From positions 18,674 through 82,673 of the forward strand of contig JAEYJO010000075.1 of assembly GCA_023408815.1 (NCBI GenBank): a stretch of 64,000 nucleotides of DNA, in the 5' to 3' direction. A program made the position numbers and the translations under genes. Positions 41,895-51,120 of this stretch are shown here, piece by piece; within the stretch, counting starts at the first letter, position 1, and every line of letters starts with the position of its first letter. A model generated the notes under the pieces. The model saw only the letters and a program-made list of their open reading frames with translations, was not told the origin of the DNA and ran no database searches. Origin of the DNA: Bacillota bacterium. Its GTDB lineage: Bacteria > Bacillota > Clostridia > Lachnospirales > Lachnospiraceae.

Positions 41895-43604
41895 ATGAGT
41901 AAGCTGCAATCGAAAATATTATTATGGATGTTCTTGATCATCGTGCCGCTTTTATCCGTATTATTTGCCTACAACGTATATACGCTGCGTATCCTGAACA
42001 ATCAGGTCGCCTCCAATAATTTGGATATTTTGTCTATTTATGAAAAGCCTGTGGCAAAAGATATCGAATATATCAGTTATTCTATGGCTAACCTATTAGC
42101 CAACGACGCGGATATGCTGCAGCTGAATTATGCCACCAGCTATCTGGAGGCTTATTTGTGCTGCGATGCAATAGCCGCGGATTATCGCGCAATGGTAAAT
42201 TCACAGCTGGCGGGGTTAGGTGCCCTGGGCATTAATTCCCCTTACAACGGCATTTTCAGAATGGTCTATGCGGAATCGGGAAATTACACCTATTTCGAGA
42301 AAAAGGAGCTGGAGGAAACGATTTCCTCTCAGATTCTTGATGATGCGCAGTGCAATAAAAAGGGCTGGCAGCTGATACAGCTGGAAGGAAGAAATTACTT
42401 GCTCCGGATCCTGAAAAATAATCATAATTATGCGGTAATCGTGCTGGACTTTTCTCTTATAACTACTCCCCAGCATGAGAAAGATGAAACTCTGGACGGT
42501 TATTTGGTCTATGCCAGAGAGGACAATGTGCCCTTGACCATGAACGCCTTCATGGAGGAGCATCAAATTCCTTTAGAACGCACAAACAAAAATTATTATA
42601 TTGCTTACGCAAACGGTGAAAAATATATGCTGGTGGAAAAGGACTTTCCCTATGCCGGCATTATGCAATATTATATAAGCCCTTATAAAGGGGCCTTCCA
42701 ATATCTGGATTATGTACAAATATTGCTGCTGGTATTGACCCTGATCATCGCGCTGGCAATCCCTTTCGGCTTCTTCTACATGAGAAGGAAGCTTTTTGAT
42801 CCGTTGGAAACGCTCATTGCAACCATGAAGTCCATAGGAGAAGGGCAGACGGATGCCCGAATGGAAGAGGAATACCATATCGAAGAATTTCTCCAGATGA
42901 AAAACAGCTTCAATGTTATGGTAGATAAGATCAACGAGCTGAAAATCAACGCCTATGAGAGGGAGATCCAGCTTAAGAACGTACAGATGCAATATCTGCA
43001 AATACAAATCAGGCCTCATTTTTTCCTAAATTGTCTCAAAAACATATATGCCTTGGCTGAACAAAAGGACTTTGAAAAGATACAGGAAATGATTATCATC
43101 TTGTCTAAGTATCTGCGCAGCATGTTCAAGAGCAATCCGGCTTTCATCACGCTGGGAGAGGAAATAGAGGGCGTTAAGAACTATGTAGCATTACAGCAGA
43201 TGTGTCAGTCCGAGCCTCCGGAATGCCGTATAGATATCGATGAGGGGCTGTTAGAATTTCTTATTCCTCCTTTATCGATCATCACATTTATAGAAAACTC
43301 TGTAAAGCATGGCGCTCAGTCAGATAAAAAACTGATGCTTTCCATACGTGCCACAACACTTACGGGAGAAAAAAACTCCTATGTCTGCATTACCATTCTG
43401 GACAACGGTCCCGGCTTCGGAGAAGAACTTCCCAATCTTTTCGGGGAAGATTACGAAGCAGACGGGAAGGAACATATAGGAATCAAGAATATCGAAAAGC
43501 GCTTTGAAATGTTTTACGGCAAAGAAGGAACCATTCTTTGCAGCAATTCTAACGGTGCATGTGTAGAGCTATATATACCGATAGAACGGGAGGCAGGAAA
43601 ATGA
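41895..43604 (+). CDS. Sensor histidine kinase, YesM type
   Basis: This 569-residue kinase has membrane helices at about 9-29 and 275-295, an extracellular sensor between them, a HAMP linker, the His-box RPHFFLNCLKN and an ATPase domain with NSVKHG and DNGPGFG. GGAGG precedes the ATG. Its stop overlaps the regulator start (ATGA). It likely senses the sugar carried by the downstream LplABC-type importer. Confidence 0.92.
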   Translation: MSKLQSKILLWMFLIIVPLLSVLFAYNVYTLRILNNQVASNNLDILSIYEKPVAKDIEYISYSMANLLANDADMLQLNYATSYLEAYLCCDAIAADYRAMVNSQLAGLGALGINSPYNGIFRMVYAESGNYTYFEKKELEETISSQILDDAQCNKKGWQLIQLEGRNYLLRILKNNHNYAVIVLDFSLITTPQHEKDETLDGYLVYAREDNVPLTMNAFMEEHQIPLERTNKNYYIAYANGEKYMLVEKDFPYAGIMQYYISPYKGAFQYLDYVQILLLVLTLIIALAIPFGFFYMRRKLFDPLETLIATMKSIGEGQTDARMEEEYHIEEFLQMKNSFNVMVDKINELKINAYEREIQLKNVQMQYLQIQIRPHFFLNCLKNIYALAEQKDFEKIQEMIIILSKYLRSMFKSNPAFITLGEEIEGVKNYVALQQMCQSEPPECRIDIDEGLLEFLIPPLSIITFIENSVKHGAQSDKKLMLSIRATTLTGEKNSYVCITILDNGPGFGEELPNLFGEDYEADGKEHIGIKNIEKRFEMFYGKEGTILCSNSNGACVELYIPIEREAGK

Positions 43605-45202
43605 CCATTTTAATTATCGACGACCAAATCAGTGTAGTCAGCGGACTGATATTCGGTATCGATTGGAAAAAAACCGGGATACAAAAAGTCCTTAAGGCTT
43701 ACAGCGCTAACGAAGCGAAAGAAATTATCAAATCCCAGAAAGTGGATATCATTCTCTGCGATATAGAAATGCCCGTAGAGAACGGTTTAAGTCTTTTTTC
43801 CTGGGTCAGAAGAAACGAATACGATATCGAATGTATCTTTTTAACGGCACATGCGGATTTTATATATGCCAAGGAGGCTATTCAGCTTGGAAGCTTCGAT
43901 TATATTCTACAGCCGGCAAGATATGAAGAAATCGAAAAGGCGGTAGAGAAGCTCATCGGAAAGATACAAATTAGAAGAAAAAAAGAAGAAATGGCTTATT
44001 GCAGCGACCTTTTCCAAAAACGCAGGGATATTCTGCTGGATGCTGTTTTGCAAAGGATGTTTTTGGAAACGGGCGACTTGCAGAAACAGGCTTTGAACGA
44101 CTTGAAAAATCTGAATATTCCTCTCGCAGAGGATGAGAAGTCCTATGTGGTATGGCTTCAGATACAAGAAGAAAATACCCAGATGAAAGAATGGGACAGC
44201 GATTTGTTAAAATATGCCATAACCAATATTCTGGAGGAGCTTTTCTATAATTACGGATACGGTGTGCTGCTGTATGCCAGGGATAGGAATGAATATATCA
44301 TTTATTTTTTCAGAAAGGAATCCCGCTCCATCGAAAAAGAAATCGTGCTGCAGCAGCTTGCACATTTTATAGAGCTTTACAGAGAATATTACGGCTGTAC
44401 CGTTAGGGGCTACATTGCGGGATGCGAAGAACTCTCTCATATAAGAGTTGCTGTCGAACAGTTAGAGACGGTTAAGCAGAAGGATGTGACAAAGGGCAAT
44501 ACCATTATGGATGCAGATGAAATAAAGAATAGTCCGGCCGGCTACGAACAGGTGAGAAAATACTTTGCAGCCATAGAGCCCTTACTGCAAAACGAATTGT
44601 ATGAAAAAATCTGTGATGATGTTTTGGAAATCATAGAAAATATGGCGGAGAAAAAAGTAATCAGTTCAGAGATATTAAAATGTTTTTATCAGGATTTCCT
44701 AAGTCTGGTTTATCAGGCTGCTGCCAAATATGGAAAGACCCTTTCCGAAATGTTCGATGAAGAGGAGCAGCGTGAAAGGGCCTTAAGTGCTTACAGCTCG
44801 CTGGAAGATATGAAATGGTTCATAAAATACATTATGGCATACTTAAACGAAATGAGCATGTCCGACGAAAAGCAGAAATCCCAGATAGATTCCATCCGGC
44901 AATACATCCGCAGCAATATGGAAATGGATATCAAGCGTACAGATATTGCGGAGCTCGTACATCTGAATCCCAACTATGTTTCCCGGCTCTTTAAAGGCGA
45001 AACGGGTATGTCTTTAAAGGAATACATCATGAGCGAAAAAATGGAACTGGCAAAGGAGCTGGTGCGAAGCACCAATCTTCCCATCAGCGTAATAACCATG
45101 AAGGTTGGCTACAATAATTTTTCATATTTTGCCCAGGTCTATAAGAAAATGAATGGACTTTCCCCGTTAGAGGACAGAGAGGTAAACGGGAAGATGAGGT
45201 AA
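43601..45202 (+). CDS. Two-component response regulator, AraC type, with variant receiver
   Basis: This 533-residue regulator has Asp7/Asp8 and phospho-acceptor Asp54 (LCDIEMP) in the receiver and an AraC double helix-turn-helix at the C terminus (RTDIAELVHLNPNYVSRLFK). The conserved receiver lysine near 104 is replaced by Gln (ILQPA), unlike the two other regulators in this window (LLKP). The start MTILIIDDQ overlaps the kinase stop by four bases and has GGGAGG upstream. It is expected to control the importer operon that follows. Confidence 0.92.
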   Translation: MTILIIDDQISVVSGLIFGIDWKKTGIQKVLKAYSANEAKEIIKSQKVDIILCDIEMPVENGLSLFSWVRRNEYDIECIFLTAHADFIYAKEAIQLGSFDYILQPARYEEIEKAVEKLIGKIQIRRKKEEMAYCSDLFQKRRDILLDAVLQRMFLETGDLQKQALNDLKNLNIPLAEDEKSYVVWLQIQEENTQMKEWDSDLLKYAITNILEELFYNYGYGVLLYARDRNEYIIYFFRKESRSIEKEIVLQQLAHFIELYREYYGCTVRGYIAGCEELSHIRVAVEQLETVKQKDVTKGNTIMDADEIKNSPAGYEQVRKYFAAIEPLLQNELYEKICDDVLEIIENMAEKKVISSEILKCFYQDFLSLVYQAAAKYGKTLSEMFDEEEQRERALSAYSSLEDMKWFIKYIMAYLNEMSMSDEKQKSQIDSIRQYIRSNMEMDIKRTDIAELVHLNPNYVSRLFKGETGMSLKEYIMSEKMELAKELVRSTNLPISVITMKVGYNNFSYFAQVYKKMNGLSPLEDREVNGKMR

Positions 45203-45239
45203 AAAAGTAACATTTCTTGCCTGAAAATGTTACTTTTTT
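45201..45239 (+). terminator. Terminator of the two-component operon
   Basis: Fifteen-base perfect arms AAAAAAGTAACATTT and AAATGTTACTTTTTT enclose a nine-base loop. The U-tract is part of the distal arm. It begins at the stop codon of the response-regulator gene. Confidence 0.8.
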
Positions 45240-45317
45240 ATCATCCCCGCAGAAAAAATATCACTTTTTTAATATTAACAAGACACAAGCAAGGTGGCTG
45301 TATGAAATATACTTTCC

Positions 45318-45323
45318 TATAAT
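45318..45323 (+). promoter_or_regulatory. -10 box of the LplABC-type importer operon
   Basis: A perfect TATAAT lies about 28 bases before the binding-lipoprotein ATG, without a good -35 hexamer. That is consistent with activation by the adjacent AraC-type regulator. Confidence 0.5.
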
Positions 45324-45350
45324 AAGGATATCAAAAAAAGGAGGCTTGTT

Positions 45351-46889
45351 ATGAAAGCAAAAAAAGTATTATCCGTATTATTAACTACGGCAATGCTCTG
45401 CACAGCCCTCGCCGGATGCGGTTCGTCCGCAGGCACCGACACATCGGCAGGACAGACGTCAAATAATGCGCAGGAAGCATCTGCAGGAACAGAAAATGCT
45501 GCTGCAGGCAGCAGTGAGGACCTTTATACGGTGACTATCTATGCACCCTATGAAGCCAGCACAGAGGCTTGTGCCGAAGTATCCGAAAAGGTAAGCGAGA
45601 TTACCAGAGACTTGATCAACTGTAATGTGGAGCTGGTTCGCGGAGTTACCTCCGAGCAGCTGAATCTGGCTCTTACTTCCGGTGAAAAGCTGGATTTATT
45701 CTACGCATTTCCATGGGAGGTAACTCTATCCAGTATGGTAGCAAGTAATGAAATTGTAGCTATGGATGACCTTCTGGCACAATACGCACCGGACATGCAG
45801 TCTTCTATTTCCGAGGATGACTGGACTTGTACTACAGTAAACGGAAGTATCTACGGTGTTCCCATGAATAAGGATAAAGCTCAGGCAAGAGGCTTTGAAA
45901 TGAACAAAGCAATTGCGGACGAGCTGGGCATCGATTACAGCAGCCCGATCACCTTCGAAGAACTCGAGGTTGCTTTACAAAAGGTAAAAGAAGCATATCC
46001 CGACATGTATCCCTGCGTTCCCAACGGCGGCAGCATGAATTTTCCTACATGGTCCGCAGATGTTATGAGCGACAGCCTCGGTGTCCTGGAAAATTGTCTG
46101 GAGGACAGCACCCAGGTCGTTAATTTATACGAAACGGAAAGCTTCAAAGAATATTGTGATATGATGTACCGCTGGGTGCAGGAGGGCTTAATGATGCCCG
46201 ACGGCGCTAACACAGATGAAAGCTATGCTACCTATATCAGTTCCGGCGTAGGTTTCGGTACCTTTACGCCTATCAAAGCCGGATTTGAGGCTGAGGAAAC
46301 GAGAAAATGCGGTGTAGAAATGGCTGCCGTAGAGCTTTATGCAGCTCATTCCACTACTTCTATGGTTAACGCTTGCTGGGCTATTGCCGGAAACAGCGAA
46401 CAACCCGACAAAGCTATGCAAATGTTGAACCTGATGTATACGAACTCAGATGTAGCTAACCTCTTAATTAACGGTATCGAAGGCAAGAACTACAAAATTG
46501 TAGATGAATCGAATAAGATCATCAATTATGCGGATGGCATCGACTCTTCCACTACCGACTATTCCGTAGTCGGATGGGCATGGCCTAACGAGCAGATTAC
46601 ATACGTTTGGGAAGGCGACGATGCGGATGTATGGAATCAACTTGGAGAATTCAACGCTTCCGCACACTCTTCACCGGCAAAGGGCTTCCTTTTCAATAAT
46701 GAAAATGTATTGAACGAAGTAACCGCATGCAACAATATAGTAGCGAAATATCAGAACGGATTGATTACAGGATGCTTAAACCCTGACGAAGCGATTCCTG
46801 AGATGACACAGGAATTGAAGGCAGCGGGAATCGATACGATTATTGCAGAGAAACAAGCACAATTCGATGCCTGGCTGGCTGAAAAGTAA
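45351..46889 (+). CDS. Sugar-binding lipoprotein, LplA type with DUF3502-like C terminus
   Basis: This 512-residue lipoprotein has signal peptide MKAKKVLSVLLTTAM... and lipobox LAGC (Cys23), a Ser/Thr/Ala linker to about residue 55, an oligosaccharide-binding domain and a C-terminal part (about 390-510) of the DUF3502 type common in LplA-like proteins. AAGGAGG precedes the ATG. It serves the LplB and YtcP/LplC-type permeases encoded next. The GH1 gene at the operon end suggests a beta-glucoside or other beta-linked oligosaccharide as ligand. Confidence 0.93.
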   Translation: MKAKKVLSVLLTTAMLCTALAGCGSSAGTDTSAGQTSNNAQEASAGTENAAAGSSEDLYTVTIYAPYEASTEACAEVSEKVSEITRDLINCNVELVRGVTSEQLNLALTSGEKLDLFYAFPWEVTLSSMVASNEIVAMDDLLAQYAPDMQSSISEDDWTCTTVNGSIYGVPMNKDKAQARGFEMNKAIADELGIDYSSPITFEELEVALQKVKEAYPDMYPCVPNGGSMNFPTWSADVMSDSLGVLENCLEDSTQVVNLYETESFKEYCDMMYRWVQEGLMMPDGANTDESYATYISSGVGFGTFTPIKAGFEAEETRKCGVEMAAVELYAAHSTTSMVNACWAIAGNSEQPDKAMQMLNLMYTNSDVANLLINGIEGKNYKIVDESNKIINYADGIDSSTTDYSVVGWAWPNEQITYVWEGDDADVWNQLGEFNASAHSSPAKGFLFNNENVLNEVTACNNIVAKYQNGLITGCLNPDEAIPEMTQELKAAGIDTIIAEKQAQFDAWLAEK

Positions 46890-46908
46890 GAATAGGATAG
46901 AAAAAACG

Positions 46909-46969
46909 GATGAGGGTGTTCCAAAATTACATAAGTTTTCAAACTTATGAAGGGGACATCCTCTTCGTC
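46909..46969 (+). promoter_or_regulatory. Intercistronic two-tier hairpin after the binding-protein gene
   Basis: The inner stem CATAAGTTT / AAACTTATG (46930-46938 and 46941-46949) is perfect with a minimal loop. An outer imperfect stem pairs GATGAGGGTGTTCC with GGGGACATCCTC. There is no U-tract. It lies between the binding-protein and permease genes, as at three other importers here. Confidence 0.6.
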
Positions 46970-47004
46970 TGTTCGAAAATCCAATATAAGAGGTACAAAA
47001 TCAT

Positions 47005-47940
47005 ATGCAAACAATAAAGCGCAAAAAAATAGAATGGAAACAAATCAAGAAATTTTTACCCCTGTATCTCATGATGCTGCCGGGAATTATTTATCTGTTC
47101 ATCAATAATTATATACCTATGTCGGGTATCGTATTAGCCTTTAAAAAGTATGATCTTAAAAAGGGCGTATATGACAGTCCGAATATAGGCTTTAAGAACT
47201 TCGAGTTCCTTTTTAAAACTAAAGACGCATGGACGATAACAAGAAATACCCTCGGTTACAATGCCGTTTTTATCATACTCGGAACAGTAGTTGCCATTCT
47301 CATTGCAATACTGCTAAATGAAATAAGAAATGAAAAGGCCAAAAAGACATATCAGACTTTGATACTCATACCCTATTTAATTTCTACGGTAGTAGTCAGC
47401 TATGTAGTATACGGCTTTTTAAATACACAGAACGGCTTTATCAACAATTCCTTATTAAAACCCTTGGGCCTTGATATCATATCCTGGTATTCCGAAGAAA
47501 AATACTGGCCCTTTATATTGATATTAGTCAATTTATGGAAAGGCTTTGGTTATAACTGTATTATTTATTACGCTACCTTAATCGGTATCGACAAAGGTTA
47601 TTATGAAGCCGCCATGATCGACGGAGCAAGCAGATGGCAGCAGGTGAAATATATAACTCTGCCGGGGCTGAAAACAACGATTATTACGCTGACGTTAATG
47701 GCAATCGGCAGAATCTTCTATTCTGACTTCGGACTCTTTTACCAAGTACCCATGAACAGCGGTTCCCTGATCGATGTAACCAATACGATAGATACATATG
47801 TATACCGGGGTCTGACTCAAACGAATAATATTGGCATGTCGGCGGCGGCGGGCTTATATCAATCGCTTGTAGGCTTTATTCTGGTATTGACTGCTAACTA
47901 TGTAGTGAGAAAAATAAGTAAAGAAAACGCACTGTTTTAG
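47005..47940 (+). CDS. ABC importer permease, LplB type
   Basis: This 311-residue inner-membrane permease of the LplB family has six predicted helices and an EAA loop (YEAAMIDGASRWQQV). The N-terminal PLYLMMLPGIIYLFINNYIP is family-typical. The ribosome site AGAGG is somewhat distant from the ATG. It pairs with the next permease. Confidence 0.95.
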   Translation: MQTIKRKKIEWKQIKKFLPLYLMMLPGIIYLFINNYIPMSGIVLAFKKYDLKKGVYDSPNIGFKNFEFLFKTKDAWTITRNTLGYNAVFIILGTVVAILIAILLNEIRNEKAKKTYQTLILIPYLISTVVVSYVVYGFLNTQNGFINNSLLKPLGLDIISWYSEEKYWPFILILVNLWKGFGYNCIIYYATLIGIDKGYYEAAMIDGASRWQQVKYITLPGLKTTIITLTLMAIGRIFYSDFGLFYQVPMNSGSLIDVTNTIDTYVYRGLTQTNNIGMSAAAGLYQSLVGFILVLTANYVVRKISKENALF

Positions 47941-47952
47941 GAGGAAAAAGAT

Positions 47953-48831
47953 ATGGTTAATCATGATAGGGGATTTCAATATGCTGTAAATACTGTTATG
48001 GTAATTTTATGCCTTGCCTGTGTCCTTCCCTTTCTTCTGCTCATCAGCTCTTCCTTGACGGCGGACGGTACACTGGTAAAATACGGATATTCCTTTTTCC
48101 CGAAAGTCTTCGATTTGTCAGCCTACAAGTATTTGGTTTTCGGCTCCAAATCCATTTTCAGAGGATATGGGATATCGATTCTGGTAACCTTTTTGGGGAC
48201 CCTTACAAGCCTCGTTCTTACAACGCTATTCGCTTATCCGTTGTCGAGAAAAAGTATGCCGGGAAGAAACATTTTTGCTTTTTTTATATTTTTTACCATG
48301 CTGTTTAACGGCGGTCTTGTACCGACCTATATCATGTGGACTCAGACCTTTCACATAAAGAACACTTTATGGGCGCTGATTGTGCCGGGCCTGCTGTTAA
48401 ATGCATTCAACGTAATTATGATGCGCTCTTATTTAACGACCAACATCCCGGAGGAGGTCATAGAGGCGGCAAAAGCGGACGGAGCCGGAGAATTTCGGAT
48501 CTTGCTGCAAATAGTGCTTCCCATGTCCAAGCCCATTATTGCTACCCTGACCTTGCTTATAGGTCTAAGCTACTGGAACGACTGGCTGAATGGTCTTTAT
48601 TATGTTACTAATGATAAATACTTCAGCATTCAGGTATTGTTAAAGAAAATGCTGGATAATGTGGAGATGATAAAGAACGCCTCCTCCTCAGGAGCGACCA
48701 CTATGCAGATGCCTTCTACTTCCATACGTATGGCGGTGGCGGTGGTCGGGGCATTACCGGTACTTTTAATCTATCCATTTTTCCAGAAGTATTTTGTAAA
48801 GGGCATCGTTATCGGAGCAGTAAAAGGATGA
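47953..48831 (+). CDS. ABC importer permease, YtcP/LplC type
   Basis: This 292-residue inner-membrane permease has six helices, an EAA loop (IEAAKADGAGEFRIL) and the family-typical end FVKGIVIGAVKG. AGGAGG precedes the ATG, 12 bases after the LplB-type gene. No ATPase gene accompanies it. Confidence 0.95.
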   Translation: MVNHDRGFQYAVNTVMVILCLACVLPFLLLISSSLTADGTLVKYGYSFFPKVFDLSAYKYLVFGSKSIFRGYGISILVTFLGTLTSLVLTTLFAYPLSRKSMPGRNIFAFFIFFTMLFNGGLVPTYIMWTQTFHIKNTLWALIVPGLLLNAFNVIMMRSYLTTNIPEEVIEAAKADGAGEFRILLQIVLPMSKPIIATLTLLIGLSYWNDWLNGLYYVTNDKYFSIQVLLKKMLDNVEMIKNASSSGATTMQMPSTSIRMAVAVVGALPVLLIYPFFQKYFVKGIVIGAVKG

Positions 48832-48856
48832 CAAATAAGAAAAAGGAGGACGGCAC

Positions 48857-48874
48857 TTGCCGGAAAGATTATGA
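48857..48874 (+). other. Possible five-codon leader frame coupled to the GH1 start
   Basis: AAGGAGG is followed at ideal spacing by a TTG codon that opens a five-codon frame. Its TGA stop overlaps the GH1 ATG as ATGA. The GH1 gene itself has only GGAAAG three bases upstream. Coupling through this mini-frame would explain the distant strong ribosome site, but chance cannot be excluded. Confidence 0.3.
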
Positions 48875-50265
48875 CATTTCCTAAAGATTTTATGTGGGGA
48901 GCCGCTACTGCGGCTTATCAGATAGAGGGGGCTTCTGCAGAGGACGGACGGGGACCTTCTATCTGGGATACTTATGACCATGACACGAGGTATGATCCCT
49001 TAAGAAAGAAAACAAATATTTTAAACAAAGAAAACGGGGAAATCGCCTGTGACCATTATCACCGGTATAAAGAAGATGTGGCGCTTATGAAGAAGATGGG
49101 TCTCAAAGCATATCGATTCTCCATCAGTTGGAGCCGGATACTGCCGGAGGGCAGAGGGAAGGTTAACGAGCAGGGCATTGCCTTTTATAACCGCTTGATC
49201 GATGAATTGCTGGCAGCCGGTATTGAGCCTTGCGTTACGCTGTTTCACTGGGACTTTCCGCAGGCACTGCAAGATATCGGCGGCTGGGCGAATCCCGCTA
49301 TGCCGGATATATTTGCGGAATATGTTCGTGTGGCCGTGGAGCGCTTTTCCGACCGCGTGAGCTATTGGATGACTTTGAACGAACCTCAATGCCACATCGT
49401 TATCGGACACATAGACGGAGAATGCGCTCCGAAGCTACGGGTGACGGACAGACAGGCCTTTCAGCTCATCCATAACCTATTGAAAGCCCATGGTAAGGCA
49501 GTTAAAGTTATTCGCGAATATGCAAAAAAGAAGCCTTTCGTAGGCATGGCCCCCAATCCTTCTGCTTTCTATCCTGCAACAGATAATAAGGAAGATATCG
49601 CAGCAGCCGGGAAAGCAGCTTTTGCCTGCAAAGAGCGCAATTTCTGGTGCAGCGCTTTATGGCTTGATCCTGTTTTTAAAGGAGAATATCCAAAAGATGT
49701 TGTGGAAGTCTTCGGAGACGATTTTCCAAAAGAAATGATCGCTCCGGGCGATATGGAGCTGATATCGCAGCCATTGGATTTCTTAGGCTGCAACTTCTAT
49801 ACGGGACAGGAAATACAATGCGGAAGTGACGGAGAGCCGCAGCGTACACCTCATCACCTGGGTGCGGACTTAACGGCGTTCAAGTGGGAAGTAACCCCTC
49901 GTATTCTCAGGTATATGCCGGAGTTTATATATGAAAGATACCGGGTACCGATCATCATTACGGAAAACGGAGCTTCTATGGCGGATTGGGTAAGTCTGGA
50001 CGGAAAAGTGCACGATCCTCTTCGGATCGATTTTCTCCAGCGCTATTTATTGGAGCTGGAAAAAGCCATAGATGCAGGAGTTCCCATCCTTGGCTATTTC
50101 GCATGGTCGCTCCTCGATAACTATGAATGGTCCAACGGGTATACGGAAAGATTCGGACTCATCCACGTGGACTACACCACGCAGAAACGGACACTTAAAG
50201 ATTCCGCTCTTTGGTATAAAGCTGTAATTAAAAGCTGCGGCAAGGCGATTCATGTGGTGAAATGA
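48871..50265 (+). CDS. Beta-glucosidase / 6-phospho-beta-glucosidase type enzyme, GH1
   Basis: This 464-residue cytoplasmic TIM-barrel glycosidase has acid/base Glu171 (TLNEPQ) and nucleophile Glu365 (ITENGAS). The FMWGAATAAYQIEGA start is characteristic of GH1. Its length is normal. As it follows an ABC importer, which delivers unphosphorylated sugar, a plain beta-glucosidase or beta-galactosidase is more likely than a phospho-enzyme. Its stop lies seven bases from that of the convergent TetR gene. Confidence 0.95.
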   Translation: MTFPKDFMWGAATAAYQIEGASAEDGRGPSIWDTYDHDTRYDPLRKKTNILNKENGEIACDHYHRYKEDVALMKKMGLKAYRFSISWSRILPEGRGKVNEQGIAFYNRLIDELLAAGIEPCVTLFHWDFPQALQDIGGWANPAMPDIFAEYVRVAVERFSDRVSYWMTLNEPQCHIVIGHIDGECAPKLRVTDRQAFQLIHNLLKAHGKAVKVIREYAKKKPFVGMAPNPSAFYPATDNKEDIAAAGKAAFACKERNFWCSALWLDPVFKGEYPKDVVEVFGDDFPKEMIAPGDMELISQPLDFLGCNFYTGQEIQCGSDGEPQRTPHHLGADLTAFKWEVTPRILRYMPEFIYERYRVPIIITENGASMADWVSLDGKVHDPLRIDFLQRYLLELEKAIDAGVPILGYFAWSLLDNYEWSNGYTERFGLIHVDYTTQKRTLKDSALWYKAVIKSCGKAIHVVK

Positions 50266-50272
50266 CTGTGAG

Positions 50273-50833
50273 TTACCTGACTAAGCCCGCCACATTGTAT
50301 ATGATTTCGGCCATTTCCCTGGCCGATTTCATCCCATCGTCCTTCAGCCAATGCTGAATCAGGCCCACGCTCCCGGACACAACGAAGACAAAATAGAACT
50401 CTTTCTTTCCCATGCCGGCATTTTTGCCGGAGTCGGGAGCTATGCCGCAGAACTCATAAATCATTGCAAAGAGCTGTTTTTGAAAATTAATATCCCCCTG
50501 TTCGCTCATGAGCACCTGAATATGATTTCTGTTGTCGATAAAATACTGAAGTATCTCCTCTAAAAGCTTCATCATCACATCCTGGTCCTTTTCCCCGATA
50601 AGGTTGGAGATAGCCTCTCTCGCATAGGAAAGACATTCTCCCTCCATCTTTTGAAGCAGGTCGTACTGGTCGGTATAATGCGCATAAAAAGTAGTGCGGT
50701 TAATATCCGCATTTTCACACAACTCCTTAATCGTTATTTTCGCGATGGGCTTCTGCTTCATAAGCTCCACCAGACTGTCTTGCAAAACCATTTGCGTATA
50801 TCGCGTTTTCCTGCCTTGTTTCATCTTTTTCAT
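50273..50833 (-). CDS. TetR-family transcriptional repressor
   Basis: This 186-residue regulator has an N-terminal TetR helix-turn-helix (about 12-58: ITIKELCENADINRTTFYAHY) and a helical ligand domain. AAGGAG precedes the ATG at 50833. It is divergent from an ABC ATPase/FtsX permease operon and probably represses it. The intergenic repeats of the type AAATCAAC are its likely sites. The inducer is unknown. Confidence 0.9.
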   Translation of the reverse strand: MKKMKQGRKTRYTQMVLQDSLVELMKQKPIAKITIKELCENADINRTTFYAHYTDQYDLLQKMEGECLSYAREAISNLIGEKDQDVMMKLLEEILQYFIDNRNHIQVLMSEQGDINFQKQLFAMIYEFCGIAPDSGKNAGMGKKEFYFVFVVSGSVGLIQHWLKDDGMKSAREMAEIIYNVAGLVR

Positions 50834-51120
50834 AAATGTACTCCTTCCTCGCGGTCAATATCTCTGCCATTCTCCCGGCTCATGAATCCGCTTCTTCCCA
50901 TGCATACCCCGAAAAACTTAAATTTTAAATTTAAACCAACATTTTTATATAACTTAATTGTGAAATCAACACTTTTATATTGTTTTGTTGCAAAATCATC
51001 GTCCCGAAATCAACTGTTGGTTGCAAAATCAACACAGTGTTTATATAATGACTCTATCATAAATAATTTTGGGGGAAAAGTCAAATACAGCGGATATGCA
51101 AAAATTGAAATGGAGGACGC
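50834..51120. promoter_or_regulatory. TetR/ABC divergent region with repeated AAATCAAC motifs
   Basis: AAATCAAC occurs at 50963, 51007 and 51026, with a variant at 50993. A 12-base direct repeat GTTGCAAAATCA occurs at 50987 and 51020. One copy lies in the spacer of the promoter TTGCAA (51021-51026) -N17- TATAAT (51044-51049) that drives the ABC genes, which fits repression by TetR. No gene is seen here. Confidence 0.6.
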
